A program made the translations under genes and the position numbers. This document shows, piece after piece, positions 8,618-19,245 of a stretch of 64,000 nucleotides of DNA. A model generated the notes under the pieces. It did not search any database, was not told the origin of the DNA, and worked only from the letters and a program-made list of their open reading frames with translations. Within the stretch, counting starts at the first letter, position 1, and each line of letters starts with the position of its first letter. Origin of the DNA: Agrococcus sp. ARC_14 (GTDB lineage Bacteria > Actinomycetota > Actinomycetes > Actinomycetales > Microbacteriaceae); the NCBI RefSeq assembly GCF_022436485.1, contig NZ_JAKUDO010000003.1, forward strand, positions 82,686 to 146,685, written 5' to 3'.

Positions 8618-9442
8618 CTAGTCGGCGACCCGGTGCCCGAATCGAGCGATGAGGTGCCAGACACGCTTGATCGTCTGCTGGTCGTGCGCTTCGGCGGCCT
8701 CGCCGAGAATGCGCGCGTCGATGCGCCCGTCGACGGCCAGCTCGAGGGCGAGGGCGAGGGCATCGACGCCCCGATACGCCTCGAGCTCCGCGATGCGGTC
8801 GACCCGCAGCTCGAGCCCCGGATGCCAAACGATGGGGACACCGAGGCGGGCTGCGGCGCGCTCGACCGCCGCGCCGCGGAACGCCGGGTCGAGCACCAGC
8901 CGTTCGGCGTCGCGGGCCGGCTCGAACCCACCGTGCAGCTGCGCCTCGACGTAGTCGTCCAAGGGATCGACCGCCGCCTCATCCGCGAGCGCCAGCAGCT
9001 CGCCTGCGTGCGCGGGCGTGCCAAGGTGCTCCGGCTCGTAGACGCTGTCCGGCCAGCACAGGGTGACTCGATCCCAGGCGGTGCGCGCCACCTCGAGCCA
9101 GCAGGAGCCGAAGCGGATCGCGCCGCCGGTGGCCCGCCGCCGGTGCTCGACCGCGCCATAGACGGGTCGCTCGTGGGACGCCGCCTCGTCATAGGCGCCA
9201 CCGAACATCCGCGACTCCCAGCGCCAGCGGTCGCCGCCGGGATGCGCGGTGAGGCCGCCGTTGGAGATGCCGGTGGAGAACTGCGAGCGATACGTGCCCT
9301 CCGCGACGATGCGCTCGAGCACCGTCGCGCCGCCGGAGCAGCGATCAGGGTGGAAGTGCACCGTGACGCGAGCGTCGGGCGGCAGCGGTCCGCCCGCCGA
9401 GCGGGCCGCGACGTGCTCGACCGCGCGACGCCACGCATCCAT
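8618..9442 (-). CDS. DUF3626 domain protein
   Basis: A 274-residue protein matching the DUF3626 family over its whole length. Visible family-like segments are RVTVHFHPDR, YRSQFSTGISNGG, WESRMFGGAYDEA and RPVYGAVEHR, then LGVPIVWHPGLELRVDRIAEL. The His-rich VHFHPD and conserved Glu, Arg and Trp positions suggest an enzyme, but no reaction is known to me. It is closely spaced upstream of gpmA on the same strand and has only about 35 bp to the divergent methyltransferase gene, so the two promoters must overlap. Confidence 0.75.
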   Translation of the reverse strand: MDAWRRAVEHVAARSAGGPLPPDARVTVHFHPDRCSGGATVLERIVAEGTYRSQFSTGISNGGLTAHPGGDRWRWESRMFGGAYDEAASHERPVYGAVEHRRRATGGAIRFGSCWLEVARTAWDRVTLCWPDSVYEPEHLGTPAHAGELLALADEAAVDPLDDYVEAQLHGGFEPARDAERLVLDPAFRGAAVERAAARLGVPIVWHPGLELRVDRIAELEAYRGVDALALALELAVDGRIDARILGEAAEAHDQQTIKRVWHLIARFGHRVAD

Positions 9443-9477
9443 GCCGTCAACCTACCCGCGACCCGCAGACAGGGACA

Positions 9478-10338
9478 ATGGATGCCGTGGCGAAGCAGGT
9501 GGGGCGCATCACGCGCGGGACGACCGGGGTGAACCGGCTGCGCCGCGTGGACCGCTGGATCGCCGCGCAGCCCGCCGCGCGCGTGCCCGGCTGCCTCGTG
9601 GTCGACCTCGGCTACGGCGCGAGCGCGACCACGAGCCTCGAGCTGCACGAGCGGCTCTCGCGCAACAACCCGTCCGTCGAGGTCCTTGGGCTCGAGATCG
9701 ACCCGGCGCGGGTGGCGCTCGCCACGGCTGAGCTCGACGGCGCCAGGGAGACAGGGCCTGAGCGCTACGGGCGGGCGATCGCGCGGGACGCGCGCGTGTC
9801 GTTCGCACTCGGTGGCTTCGAGGTGCCGACGTCGCGGCGGCCGCAGCTGATCCGCGCGATGAACGTGCTGCGGCAGTACGACGAGCACGAGGTCGCGGGG
9901 CACTGGGCGACGATGCTCGGCAGGCTCGCGCCCGGCGGGCTGCTGGTCGAGGGCACCTCGAACGAGCTGGGGCGAGTGTGCTCATGGGTGGCGCTCGACG
10001 CCGCGGGCCCCCGCTCGCTGACGATCGCGCTGAAGCTCGACGAGCTCGGCAGCGACGCGATGGAGGCGCCGTCGGTCGTGCGCGAGCGCCTGCCGAAGGC
10101 GCTCATCCACCGCAACCTGCCGGGCGAGCGCATCCACGAGCTGCTGGTCGAGCTCGATCGCGCGTGGGCAGTGGCAGCGCCGCTGGCCGACTTCGGCCCG
10201 GTGCAGCGCTGGGTGGCGACGGTGGGGCGGATGCGCGAGGCGGGCTGGCCGGTGAGCGGCGGCCCCGCGCGGTGGCGGCTGGGCGAGCTGACGGTGGACT
10301 GGGCCGCGGTCGCGCCGCGCGCGCACCCCGCAGGTTGA
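9478..10338 (+). CDS. class I SAM-dependent methyltransferase-like protein
   Basis: A 286-residue protein with a Rossmann methyltransferase signature. The glycine-rich motif I is LVVDLGYGASATTSLE (about residues 40-55) and the acidic end of strand 2 is VEVLGLEIDPARV. The later LAPGGLLVEGTSNE matches the post-motif strand. The ATG at 9478 was chosen; a GTG three codons later is possible. Substrate unknown. Its last codons and stop fall at the left tip of a large palindromic repeat (10332-10446) that may end the transcript. Confidence 0.65.
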   Translation: MDAVAKQVGRITRGTTGVNRLRRVDRWIAAQPAARVPGCLVVDLGYGASATTSLELHERLSRNNPSVEVLGLEIDPARVALATAELDGARETGPERYGRAIARDARVSFALGGFEVPTSRRPQLIRAMNVLRQYDEHEVAGHWATMLGRLAPGGLLVEGTSNELGRVCSWVALDAAGPRSLTIALKLDELGSDAMEAPSVVRERLPKALIHRNLPGERIHELLVELDRAWAVAAPLADFGPVQRWVATVGRMREAGWPVSGGPARWRLGELTVDWAAVAPRAHPAG

Positions 10339-10446
10339 GGAGGCCGCGGGCCGCAGGCCCACAGCTGTCACGAAACCGAAGGGGGCGACAGCTCGCTCCT
10401 GCGGTCTCGTGACGCGAGCGTGCTGCGCACGCGCGCTCCTCGACCT
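10332..10446. repeat. large palindromic repeat, both arms
   Basis: The left arm 10332-10378 (AGGTTGAGGAG...GTCACGAAACCG) is the imperfect inverse of the right arm 10402-10446 (CGGTCTCGTGACG...CTCCTCGACCT). Each arm carries its own hairpin (GGGCC-GCA-GGCCC and GCGTGC-TGC-GCACGC). It lies between convergent genes and is related to 17516-17594, 39216-39326 and 55604-55650. Confidence 0.85.
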
Positions 10447-10468
10447 CCGGAACGGACGGGGCGGGCTC

Positions 10469-11542
10469 TCAGGCGGGCGGAGCGGGGCGCTTGACGGCGC
10501 CGATGCGCGGGAGGCGCGGCGGACGGTTCGCGTGCCCGGCCGTCGGCGGCACGAGCAGCTGCTGGCCGGCTGCGACGGCGATGCCCTCTGCCGTGCGCAC
10601 GACGAGATCCTGATCGGCGGGTGCGGAGCGCTTCACGACCGCGAGCGCGATGGGGCCGAGCTCGTCGTGGATGGCCGAGGAGGTGACGGCACCGACCGGT
10701 CGCTCCCCCGCTGCATCGTCGATGGTGAGCACCGCGTCGCCGGCCGCGACCTGCGCGTTCTCGCTGCCATCGAGGTGCAGCAGCACGATGCGACGCGGCG
10801 GGGCTCCCAGGTTGTGCACCTTCGCGACCGTCTCCTGCCCGCGGTAGCAGCCCTTGGAGAGGTGCACCGCGGTCGTGAGCCAGTCGAGCTCGTGCGGGAT
10901 GGTGCGCTCGTCGACCTCCGCGAGCGACGGGCGACCGGCCGCGATGCGCAGCGCGTCGGCAGCCATCGTGCCGACGAATCGGTCGACCGGCATGGCGGCG
11001 GCCTCCGCCGGCGTCAGGATCGCCTCCGACCAGCTCCACGGCTCCCCCGTCGGCTCGCCGTAGCGCACGCCGCCGGGCGTGACCTCCGGCCAGCCGTCGA
11101 GCCAGGCGAGCTCGGCAGCCGGTGCGCCCGCAGTGCCCACGACGACCACGTCGGGGCGGGTGATCTCGACCTGCTTGTAGAAGCGCATCCGCGTCAACCA
11201 TGCCTCGAGCGCGTCGCCGCTGCCGACGTCGACGAGCACCCAGAGCTCCTCGCCCGTCCAGTGCAGTCGCAGCGCGTGCTCGATGCGACCCTCGGGCGAG
11301 AGCACGAGCGTCTCGGTCGAGGCGCCCGGCTCGAGGCGGTCGACCGCCTGGCTCGTGATCGAGTCGAGCCATGGCAGCGTGTCGGGGCCGGTGAGGTGCA
11401 GCACGTCGCGGGCCAGCAGCACGAGGCCGCCTGCGCGCAGCCTGCGCTGCTCGGCGATCGGGTTGCCGACGTGCAGCGGGAGCCCGGTGCCCTCGTCGAG
11501 CACGGCATCGGGGATGCCGGCGGCGACCTCGCGAGCGCTCAC
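10469..11542 (-). CDS. ygfZ: YgfZ/GcvT-like folate-binding Fe-S cluster assembly protein
   Basis: Member of the YgfZ/IBA57 group, which bind folate and help insert 4Fe-4S clusters into proteins. The 357 residues show a GcvT-like N-terminal domain (DVLHLTGPDTLPWLDSITSQ) and the diagnostic HLSKGCYRGQETVAK near residue 240, with the conserved Cys. A C-terminal beta-barrel follows. GTG at 11542 was chosen: it overlaps the stop of the upstream nitrobindin-like gene as GTGA and begins at MSAREVAAGIPD. The longer open frame upstream is a shadow inside that gene. Confidence 0.9.
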   Translation of the reverse strand: MSAREVAAGIPDAVLDEGTGLPLHVGNPIAEQRRLRAGGLVLLARDVLHLTGPDTLPWLDSITSQAVDRLEPGASTETLVLSPEGRIEHALRLHWTGEELWVLVDVGSGDALEAWLTRMRFYKQVEITRPDVVVVGTAGAPAAELAWLDGWPEVTPGGVRYGEPTGEPWSWSEAILTPAEAAAMPVDRFVGTMAADALRIAAGRPSLAEVDERTIPHELDWLTTAVHLSKGCYRGQETVAKVHNLGAPPRRIVLLHLDGSENAQVAAGDAVLTIDDAAGERPVGAVTSSAIHDELGPIALAVVKRSAPADQDLVVRTAEGIAVAAGQQLLVPPTAGHANRPPRLPRIGAVKRPAPPA

Positions 11543-12156
11543 GCGTCGCTCGCCTCGCTGGGCGTCACGCGGGCGAGCCTGGCGGACGCGTGGCTCTCGA
11601 GGCCCTGCCCGAGCGCGGCGAGATCCCACGCCCAGAGCAGGTGGTTCTCGACCAGGCCGTACATGCGGGTGGATGCGGTGTGCTCCTTGGCGCCCGCGCC
11701 GCGCAGCACGGCATCGGTGGCCAGCTCGATGCGCGGGCCGCTGATCGTGCCGAGGTAGAGCTCGGAGACGCCGGTCGGATGCGAGATGAGCGCCTGCAGG
11801 TCGAAGGCGCCATCCGGGCGGCGCAGGCCCTCGACCGCCTCGGCGTCGCCGAAGGCAGGCTCGCCGGCCGGCGGCAGCATGCCCGGTCCCGCGTCGGCGT
11901 CGTGGGCGGGGCGGGCGAGGCGCCAGAAGCCGCTCTCCGCGGCGAGCGGCGTCAGCTCGTCATCGAGCTGCCACGCATATGCCTCGAAGCTCAGGTAGGG
12001 GTTGCCGTGGTGCGCGAACGAGACGCGCTGGCCGAACTCCTGCTCGACGGTGCGCTCGCCGACCGGGAACGACAGCACGCCGGTGCCCTCCCAGGTGCCG
12101 ATGAGCCACTGCAGCGGGCCCAGCTCAGCGGGGAGCGTGGGATCGAGCTCGAGCAT
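11539..12156 (-). CDS. nitrobindin-like heme-binding beta-barrel (FABP family)
   Basis: Bacterial nitrobindin/FABP-family protein of 205 residues. The N-terminal LQWLIGTWEGTGVLSFP has the GTWxGxG motif. FAHHGNPYLSFEAYAW, SGFWRLARP and a C-terminal LLWAWDLAALGQGLESHASARL complete the barrel. Relatives bind heme b and act on nitric oxide or peroxynitrite; that is known of the family, not shown here. It is coupled to ygfZ (4-bp overlap) and follows a 40-codon membrane-protein gene by 3 bp, so the three form a probable operon. Confidence 0.85.
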   Translation of the reverse strand: MLELDPTLPAELGPLQWLIGTWEGTGVLSFPVGERTVEQEFGQRVSFAHHGNPYLSFEAYAWQLDDELTPLAAESGFWRLARPAHDADAGPGMLPPAGEPAFGDAEAVEGLRRPDGAFDLQALISHPTGVSELYLGTISGPRIELATDAVLRGAGAKEHTASTRMYGLVENHLLWAWDLAALGQGLESHASARLARVTPSEASDA

Positions 12157-12159
12157 CGC

Positions 12160-12282
12160 TTAGCGCTGACCCCGGAAGAGGTTGCGCACCACGACGAAGG
12201 AGACGCCCAGGATCGCGATCATCGCGAGTCCGAGCAGGCCGAGGAAGAAGATCTCGAGTGCGACGACGGGGATGGCATCCAT
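12160..12282 (-). CDS. 40-residue single-pass membrane protein
   Basis: A small open frame of 40 codons plus stop, beginning MDAIPVVALEIFFLGLLGLA and ending VVVRNLFRGQR. It has one strong transmembrane helix followed by a basic cytoplasmic tail. It ends three bases before the ATG of the nitrobindin-like gene and ends TAA, which suggests translational coupling. Function unknown; the position beside heme and Fe-S genes is only a hint. Confidence 0.65.
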   Translation of the reverse strand: MDAIPVVALEIFFLGLLGLAMIAILGVSFVVVRNLFRGQR

Positions 12283-12306
12283 GCGTCGATCCTACCCGCT
12301 TGCCCG

Positions 12307-12588
12307 TCAGAGCAGCGTCAGCGGCACGAGGATGGCGCTCGCGAGCGCCAGGATCAGCACCGAGCCGAAGACTGCGGCCGCCAGCCGGTCGACGAGCCCG
12401 GGCTCCGTCGGTCCGCCGAGCTGGATCGCGAAGGCCACGAGCGTGCACCCGCCCAGCACGATGGGCATCCAGACGATGCCGTCCGTCGGCTGCAGGATGC
12501 CGACGAGCACGGCGCCCAGCGCGGCGAGCACCCATACGGGCCACACGCTGGCCCATTGCCACGAGGTCGCCTTGCGCATGCGGCCCAT
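12307..12588 (-). CDS. small multi-pass membrane protein, unknown
   Basis: A 93-residue hydrophobic protein with three predicted membrane segments (about WVLAALGAVLVGIL, WMPIVLGGCTLVAFAI and AAVFGSVLILALASAIL). No enzymatic motif is present and I do not recognise a named family. It starts MGRMRKATSWQW and is the first gene of the minus-strand run, divergent from glnR. It lies about 25 bp before the 40-codon gene and may be co-transcribed with it. Confidence 0.65.
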   Translation of the reverse strand: MGRMRKATSWQWASVWPVWVLAALGAVLVGILQPTDGIVWMPIVLGGCTLVAFAIQLGGPTEPGLVDRLAAAVFGSVLILALASAILVPLTLL

Positions 12589-12617
12589 TGTGTCGCACCC
12601 GTGCGCCGTGCGCCGCG

Positions 12618-12678
12618 CAGAGAGTTGTGGCGACCCGCCTGCAACGCTGCGCAGAGACAGCAGATCGCCACATCTCTG
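12618..12678. repeat. inverted repeat upstream of glnR
   Basis: CAGAGAGTTGTGGCGA (12618-12633) faces TCGCCACATCTCTG (12665-12678), with a second nested GCAGAGA/TCTCTGC pair. GCGCAGAGA also occurs twice directly. It lies in the 180-bp divergent region between the small membrane protein gene and glnR. Confidence 0.6.
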
Positions 12679-12768
12679 CTGCGGATGGGAGGCGCGAGGA
12701 TGCGTCGAAGCAGGGAAGGAGGCGGGAGCGGATCAGCGAGCATAGGATTGTCGTCGGTAGGAGGCTGG

Positions 12769-13410
12769 ATGGCGCACGTCGTGATCTTCACCCGCCGCGA
12801 CCGGGGCGTGCTGCCCAGCCTGGAGCTCCTCGAGCACCGGGTGAGCACGCTGCCGGCGACGGCGGAGGCCGTTGCGCACGCCCCCGACGGCGAGCTGCTC
12901 GTCGTCGACGCCGTCGGGGAGCTCGCCGCCGCGAAGGCCATCTGCCGGCTGCTCGAGCACGACGCGGCCCCGGTGCTGCTGGTGCTGAGCGAGGGCGGCT
13001 TCGCCGCCGTGACGCCCGAATGGGGCGTGACCGACATCGTCTTCGACGCCGCGGGGCCCTCGGAGCTCGAGGCGCGCATCCGCCTCGCCCTCGCCGCCGC
13101 GCGCACCGTCGGCCCCGTCTCGACGAGCGGCCTGCGGATCGACGAGGCGAGCTACCAGGCGAAGGTCGACGGCAGGCCGGTCGACCTCACGTTCAAGGAG
13201 TTCGAGCTGCTGCGGTTCCTGGCATCGCACCCTGCCCGCGTCTTCACGCGCGAGCAGCTGCTGAGCGAGGTCTGGGGCTACGACTACTTCGGCGGCACGC
13301 GCACGGTCGACGTGCACGTGCGCCGCCTGCGCGCCAAGCTCGGCGACCTGGAGCGCCTCATCGGCACGGTGCGCGGCGTCGGCTACCGGTTCGAGCACGA
13401 GGACGACTGA
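12769..13410 (+). CDS. glnR: GlnR-type OmpR-family regulator
   Basis: Winged-helix response regulator of 213 residues closest to actinobacterial GlnR, the global nitrogen regulator. The receiver-like half is atypical: VVDAVGELAAAKAICRLL and VTPEWGVTDIVFDAAGPSE track the GlnR pattern rather than a canonical phosphorylation pocket. The DNA-binding half has LTFKEFELLRFLASHPARVF, VWGYDYFGGTRTVDVHVRRL and TVRGVGYRFE. ATG at 12769 follows GTAGGAGG. It runs directly into mshD (TGATG overlap), a gene pairing seen in other actinobacteria. Confidence 0.85.
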   Translation: MAHVVIFTRRDRGVLPSLELLEHRVSTLPATAEAVAHAPDGELLVVDAVGELAAAKAICRLLEHDAAPVLLVLSEGGFAAVTPEWGVTDIVFDAAGPSELEARIRLALAAARTVGPVSTSGLRIDEASYQAKVDGRPVDLTFKEFELLRFLASHPARVFTREQLLSEVWGYDYFGGTRTVDVHVRRLRAKLGDLERLIGTVRGVGYRFEHEDD

Positions 13411-14264
13411 TGGATGCCACCCGCGCGATCGAGCTCGCCGAGGAGCTGGGCGCGGCGTGCATCGCCGCCGACGGCGTGCCGCCCTTCAACGACCAGGCGC
13501 TCGTCGAGCTGCGCCGAGGCGAGCGGCGGGCGATCGGTGACGCGACCGCGCTGGCCGTCGTCAGCGACGCCGAGCGCGAGGTCGAGCTGGCCGTGCACCC
13601 CGAGCACCGCGGTCGAGGGCTCGGCACGGCACTCGCGGCCGCCCTCGCCGACGAGCTCGGCGCGTTCGAGGCGTGGGCACACGGCGATCACCCGGCCGCG
13701 CGCGCCATCGCTCACCGACTGCCCGCCGAGCCCGTGCGCACGCTGCTGCAGCTGCGAGCACCGGTCCCCGCAGCACCCGCGTCAGACGGATCGGCGCAGG
13801 CCGACCCCCAGGCCGACCCCCTGCCCGACGGCGTCCGCGGCTATGAGCCGACCGACGCATCCGCCCTGCTCTCCCTGAACGCCGCCGCGTTCGCCGCGCA
13901 CCCCGAGCAGGGCCGCATGACGGCCGACGATCTCGCGGCGCGCATGGCGGAGCCCTGGCACGACGACGCCAACCTGCTCGTGCTGCCTGGCGAGGCGGGC
14001 ATCGACGGCTTCACCTGGATCAAGCCCGAGGGCGACGTCGCAGAGCTCTATGTGCTGGGCATCTCGCCCGCCGCGCAGGGCGCGGGACTCGGCCGACGGA
14101 TGCTGGATGCCACGTTCGTGCGGATGCGCGCGCTGGGCGCGAACACCGCTCACCTCTACGTCGAGGGCGACAACGCACCCGCGCTCGCGCTCTATCGGAG
14201 GGCCGGCTTCGAGCAGTGGGCGATCGACGTGAGGTGGCGTCACGCGCCGTTCACCCAGGATTGA
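13410..14264 (+). CDS. mshD: mycothiol synthase (acetyl-CoA:Cys-GlcN-Ins acetyltransferase)
   Basis: Last enzyme of mycothiol biosynthesis, acetylating Cys-GlcN-Ins. The 284 residues contain two tandem GNAT domains. The degenerate N-terminal one has LAVHPEHRGRGLGTALAAAL. The active C-terminal one has AELYVLGISPAAQGAGLGRR and TAHLYVEGDNAPALALYRRAGF. Mycothiol is confined to Actinobacteria, so this gene supports the lineage. It is translationally coupled to glnR and followed after 12 bp by ppk1. Confidence 0.92.
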   Translation: MDATRAIELAEELGAACIAADGVPPFNDQALVELRRGERRAIGDATALAVVSDAEREVELAVHPEHRGRGLGTALAAALADELGAFEAWAHGDHPAARAIAHRLPAEPVRTLLQLRAPVPAAPASDGSAQADPQADPLPDGVRGYEPTDASALLSLNAAAFAAHPEQGRMTADDLAARMAEPWHDDANLLVLPGEAGIDGFTWIKPEGDVAELYVLGISPAAQGAGLGRRMLDATFVRMRALGANTAHLYVEGDNAPALALYRRAGFEQWAIDVRWRHAPFTQD

Positions 14265-14276
14265 CAGAATGGGCGC

Positions 14277-16546
<2,270 letters not shown>

Positions 16547-16550
<4 letters not shown>

Positions 16551-17485
16551 CGGCGCCGCCCGTGCTCGCGGCGGGCGCCCTGGTCTGGCGCGCGGTCGGC
16601 GACGAGGTGCTCGTGCTGCTCGTCGAGCGCACCCAGCACCGCGACTTCTCGCTGCCCAAGGGCAAGCTCGACCCGGGCGAGACGCTGCCCGAGTGCGCTG
16701 TGCGCGAGATCGAGGAGGAGACCGGGCTGCGCATCGCGCTCGGCGCCCCCCTGCCGCAGAGCGAGTACCGGCTGTCGGACGGCCGCGACAAGGTCGTCTA
16801 CTACTGGCAGGCGAAGGCCGACGAGGCTGTCGTCGCGGCCTCCGCCTTCTCCCCCAACGACGAGATCCACGCGCTCGAGTGGCTGCCGCTCGCCGCGGCG
16901 AAGCAGCGCTGCACCTACGAGCACGACGTGGCGATCATCGCGCGATTCGAGGAGCGCCTCGCCGCCGGCCACGCCGAGACCTTCCCGCTCATCGCGCTGC
17001 GGCACGCGAAGGCGGCGAACCCCTTCGACTGGCAGGGGTCGGATGCGTCACGGACGCTGACCGAGCGGGGCGAGCGGCAGGCGCGGCGCGTGGCACCGGG
17101 CATCGCGGCGTTCGGCCCGGAGCGGATCGTGACCTCGGATGCCGTGCGCTGCGTGCAGACCGTCGAGCCGCTCGGGCGGCTGCTCGGCATCGAGCCGAAG
17201 GCGACGCCGCTCATCAGCCAGGAGTCGCCGGAGGACCCGCGCGAAGCGCTCGAGCGCCGCATCGGCAAGGCGGTGCGCAAGCGCCGCGGAACCGTGCTGT
17301 GCAGTCACGCGCCGATCATCCCCGAGATCGTCACGGCCGTCGTGCACGCAGCGGATGCGGCGGAGACCGACAGCACGCACCGTGCGTCGATGCTGCACAC
17401 GGCCGAGTTCACCGTGCTGCACGTGTCGGCGGGCGAGATGCCTGCGCTCGTCGCGCTCGAGACCCACGGCTCGCACGAGAAGTAG
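16547..17485 (+). CDS. mutT1: Nudix hydrolase fused to phosphohistidine-phosphatase-like domain (MutT1 type)
   Basis: A 312-residue fusion. Residues about 1-140 are a Nudix domain with the box [18 protein letters not shown]. Residues about 150-312 are a histidine-phosphatase (SixA-like) domain with ALRHAKA in place of [15 protein letters not shown] and CSHAPII. In mycobacteria MutT1 hydrolyses 8-oxo-(d)GTP and diadenosine polyphosphates. GTG at 16547 overlaps the ppk1 stop (GTGA) and begins directly at the Nudix fold. Specificity here is inferred from the family and gene order. Confidence 0.9.
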
Positions 17486-17515
17486 GGCGAAGGCCGTCGA
17501 TCGAGGGCGCTGGGT

Positions 17516-17594
17516 GCGCCCGTCGGTCGAGGAGGCCGGGCGCGCCCGTCGGTCGAGGAGGTCGGGCGCGCAGCGCGCGGCCGTCACGAGACCC
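17516..17594. repeat. palindrome-family left arm with 26-bp tandem duplication
   Basis: GCGCCCGTCGGTCGAGGAGG recurs at 17516 and 17542 (26-bp period). It is followed by GTCACGAGACC, the inner end of the left arm seen at 39216-39264. No matching right arm is present, so this looks like a decayed or half element between convergent genes. Confidence 0.7.
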
Positions 17595-17601
17595 CGGCAC
17601 C

Positions 17602-18387
17602 TCAGGCCGGCAGCGACTGCTCGATCCAGTCGGCCAGCGCCGCCTCCAGCAGCTGCGGTCGCTCGTGCGGCAGCGCGTGGCCGCTGCCTGCCACGACGTG
17701 CGCCGTCGCGGCCGGGTACTGCTCGAGCAGCGCGCGATGCTGCCGCTGGCCGACGGTGCTGTCGTCGCGCCCGACCATGACGAGCACGGGATGCGCGAAG
17801 GCGACGTCGCGCGGGTCGGGATCGAGCTGCCACGACCGCATGATGGCCTCGACCGCGTCGCCGTCGAAGCGGCCGAGCGATGGCACGACGGCGTCCTGGA
17901 AGCGGCGCACGGTCGCGTCGTCGTGCACCACGAAGTATCCCTCGAACTCGGCACGCAGCGCCTCGTCGTCGAAGGCATCGGGCGGCAGCGGCACGGCGGG
18001 AGGCGGATGCGGCTCCGGGTGCTGGTCGGAGGGCACGAGCGGGCAGAGCAGCGCGAGGCCGCGCACCTGCTCGGGACGCCGAGCGGCGAGCCCCTGCGCG
18101 AGGTGCGCGCCGAAGGAGTGCCCGAGCACGAGCAGCGGTGCATCCGCGAGCTCCGCGTCGACCAACCGCTCGAGCGCATCGACGGCCGCCCGACTGGACG
18201 CGATGCCATCGGCGGGCGAGTCGCCCATGCCGGGTAGGTCGGGATAGATGCGACGGAGCCGCCTGCGGTGCTCGCCGAGCGCGGGCTCGAGGAAGCCGAT
18301 CGCCTCGGCGTGCGTCGAGTAGGCGCCATGCAGCGCGAGGAGCTCGGTGCCGGCACCGAGCGAGACTGCGTGCGGCTCGGACGTCAT
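17602..18387 (-). CDS. alpha/beta hydrolase
   Basis: Alpha/beta-hydrolase fold protein, 261 residues. The nucleophile elbow is LLVLGHSFGAHLAQ, with the Ser in GHSFG. An earlier oxyanion-region LHGAYSTHAE and DLPGMGDS are present. VMVGRDDS probably carries the acidic residue and GSGHALPHE the catalytic His. I start at the ATG at 18387 (MTSEPHAV). Substrate unknown; it could be an esterase, lipase or haloperoxidase-like enzyme. It follows the pst operon on the same strand but is separated by a hairpin. Confidence 0.8.
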   Translation of the reverse strand: MTSEPHAVSLGAGTELLALHGAYSTHAEAIGFLEPALGEHRRRLRRIYPDLPGMGDSPADGIASSRAAVDALERLVDAELADAPLLVLGHSFGAHLAQGLAARRPEQVRGLALLCPLVPSDQHPEPHPPPAVPLPPDAFDDEALRAEFEGYFVVHDDATVRRFQDAVVPSLGRFDGDAVEAIMRSWQLDPDPRDVAFAHPVLVMVGRDDSTVGQRQHRALLEQYPAATAHVVAGSGHALPHERPQLLEAALADWIEQSLPA

Positions 18388-18422
18388 GGCAGCAGCCAAG
18401 CATCGACGCGGATGCACGACAA

Positions 18423-18446
18423 GGCGCAACGCTCGCGCATTGCGCC
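18423..18446 (-). terminator. terminator of the pst operon
   Basis: GGCGCAA (18423-18429) and TTGCGCC (18440-18446) form a hairpin just beyond the pstB stop. Confidence 0.65.
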
Positions 18447-18459
18447 CTCCGGGCTCACA

Positions 18460-19239
18460 TCAACCGAAGCGACCCGAGACGTAGTCCTCCGTGGCCTGCA
18501 CCGTCGGGTTCGAGAAGATCTTGGTGGTGTCGCCGAACTCGATGAGCTTGCCGGGCTTGCCGGTGCCGGCGATGTTGAAGAACGCGGTCTTGTCGCTCAC
18601 GCGGCTCGCCTGCTGCATGTTGTGGGTCACGATCACGATCGTGTACTCGGTCTTGAGCTCCTCGATGAGGTCCTCGATCGCGAGCGTCGAGATGGGGTCG
18701 AGGGCCGAGCAGGGCTCGTCCATCAGCAGCACGTCGGGGCTGACCGCGATCGCGCGCGCGATGCACAGGCGCTGCTGCTGGCCGCCGGAGAGACCGGAGC
18801 CGGGCACGCCGAGGCGGTCCTTGACCTCGTTCCAGAGGTTGGCGCCGCGCAGCGAGCGCTCCACCAGGTCGTCCTGGTCGCTCTTCGACATGCGGCGGTT
18901 GTTGAGCAGCACGCCGGCCAGCACGTTCTCGCGGATCGTCATGGTCGGGAACGGGTTCGGGCGCTGGAAGACCATGCCGATCTGACGGCGCACGTTCACC
19001 GGGTCGACACCGGTGCCGTAGAGGTTGGCGCCGTCGAGCAGCACTTCGCCGTCGACCCATGCGCCTGCGATGACCTCGTGCATCCGGTTGATGGAGCGGA
19101 GCACGGTCGACTTGCCGCAGCCGGAAGGGCCGATGAACGCGGTGACCGCGCGGGGTTCGATGTCGACGGTGACGCCCTCGACAGCCTTGAAGCTGCTGTA
19201 GTAGATGTCGAGGTCGTTGATCTCGATGCGCTTGGACAT
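18460..19239 (-). CDS. pstB: phosphate ABC transporter ATP-binding protein PstB
   Basis: ATPase that powers high-affinity phosphate import. The 259 residues show Walker [10 protein letters not shown], the PstB-type [11 protein letters not shown], signature LSGGQQQR, Walker [14 protein letters not shown] and the switch His in [10 protein letters not shown]. It is the last gene of pstS-pstC-pstA-pstB, six bases after pstA. In many bacteria PstB also relays phosphate status through PhoU to the sensor kinase; phoU is present at 7111-7803. Confidence 0.97.
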   Translation of the reverse strand: MSKRIEINDLDIYYSSFKAVEGVTVDIEPRAVTAFIGPSGCGKSTVLRSINRMHEVIAGAWVDGEVLLDGANLYGTGVDPVNVRRQIGMVFQRPNPFPTMTIRENVLAGVLLNNRRMSKSDQDDLVERSLRGANLWNEVKDRLGVPGSGLSGGQQQRLCIARAIAVSPDVLLMDEPCSALDPISTLAIEDLIEELKTEYTIVIVTHNMQQASRVSDKTAFFNIAGTGKPGKLIEFGDTTKIFSNPTVQATEDYVSGRFG

Positions 19240-19245
19240 GCTGCG

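Noticed and set aside
11590..13410. 606-residue open frame on the plus strand covering three minus-strand genes
   Set aside because: Only its last 213 codons (from 12769) show protein features (GlnR). The rest is antisense to the nitrobindin-like and membrane-protein genes and has random Arg/Ala-rich composition.
14238..14262. Possible PHO box before ppk1 (one exact GTTCACC at 14249)
   Set aside because: The unit 11 bp upstream matches only 4 of 7 positions, and the site lies inside the mshD coding region.
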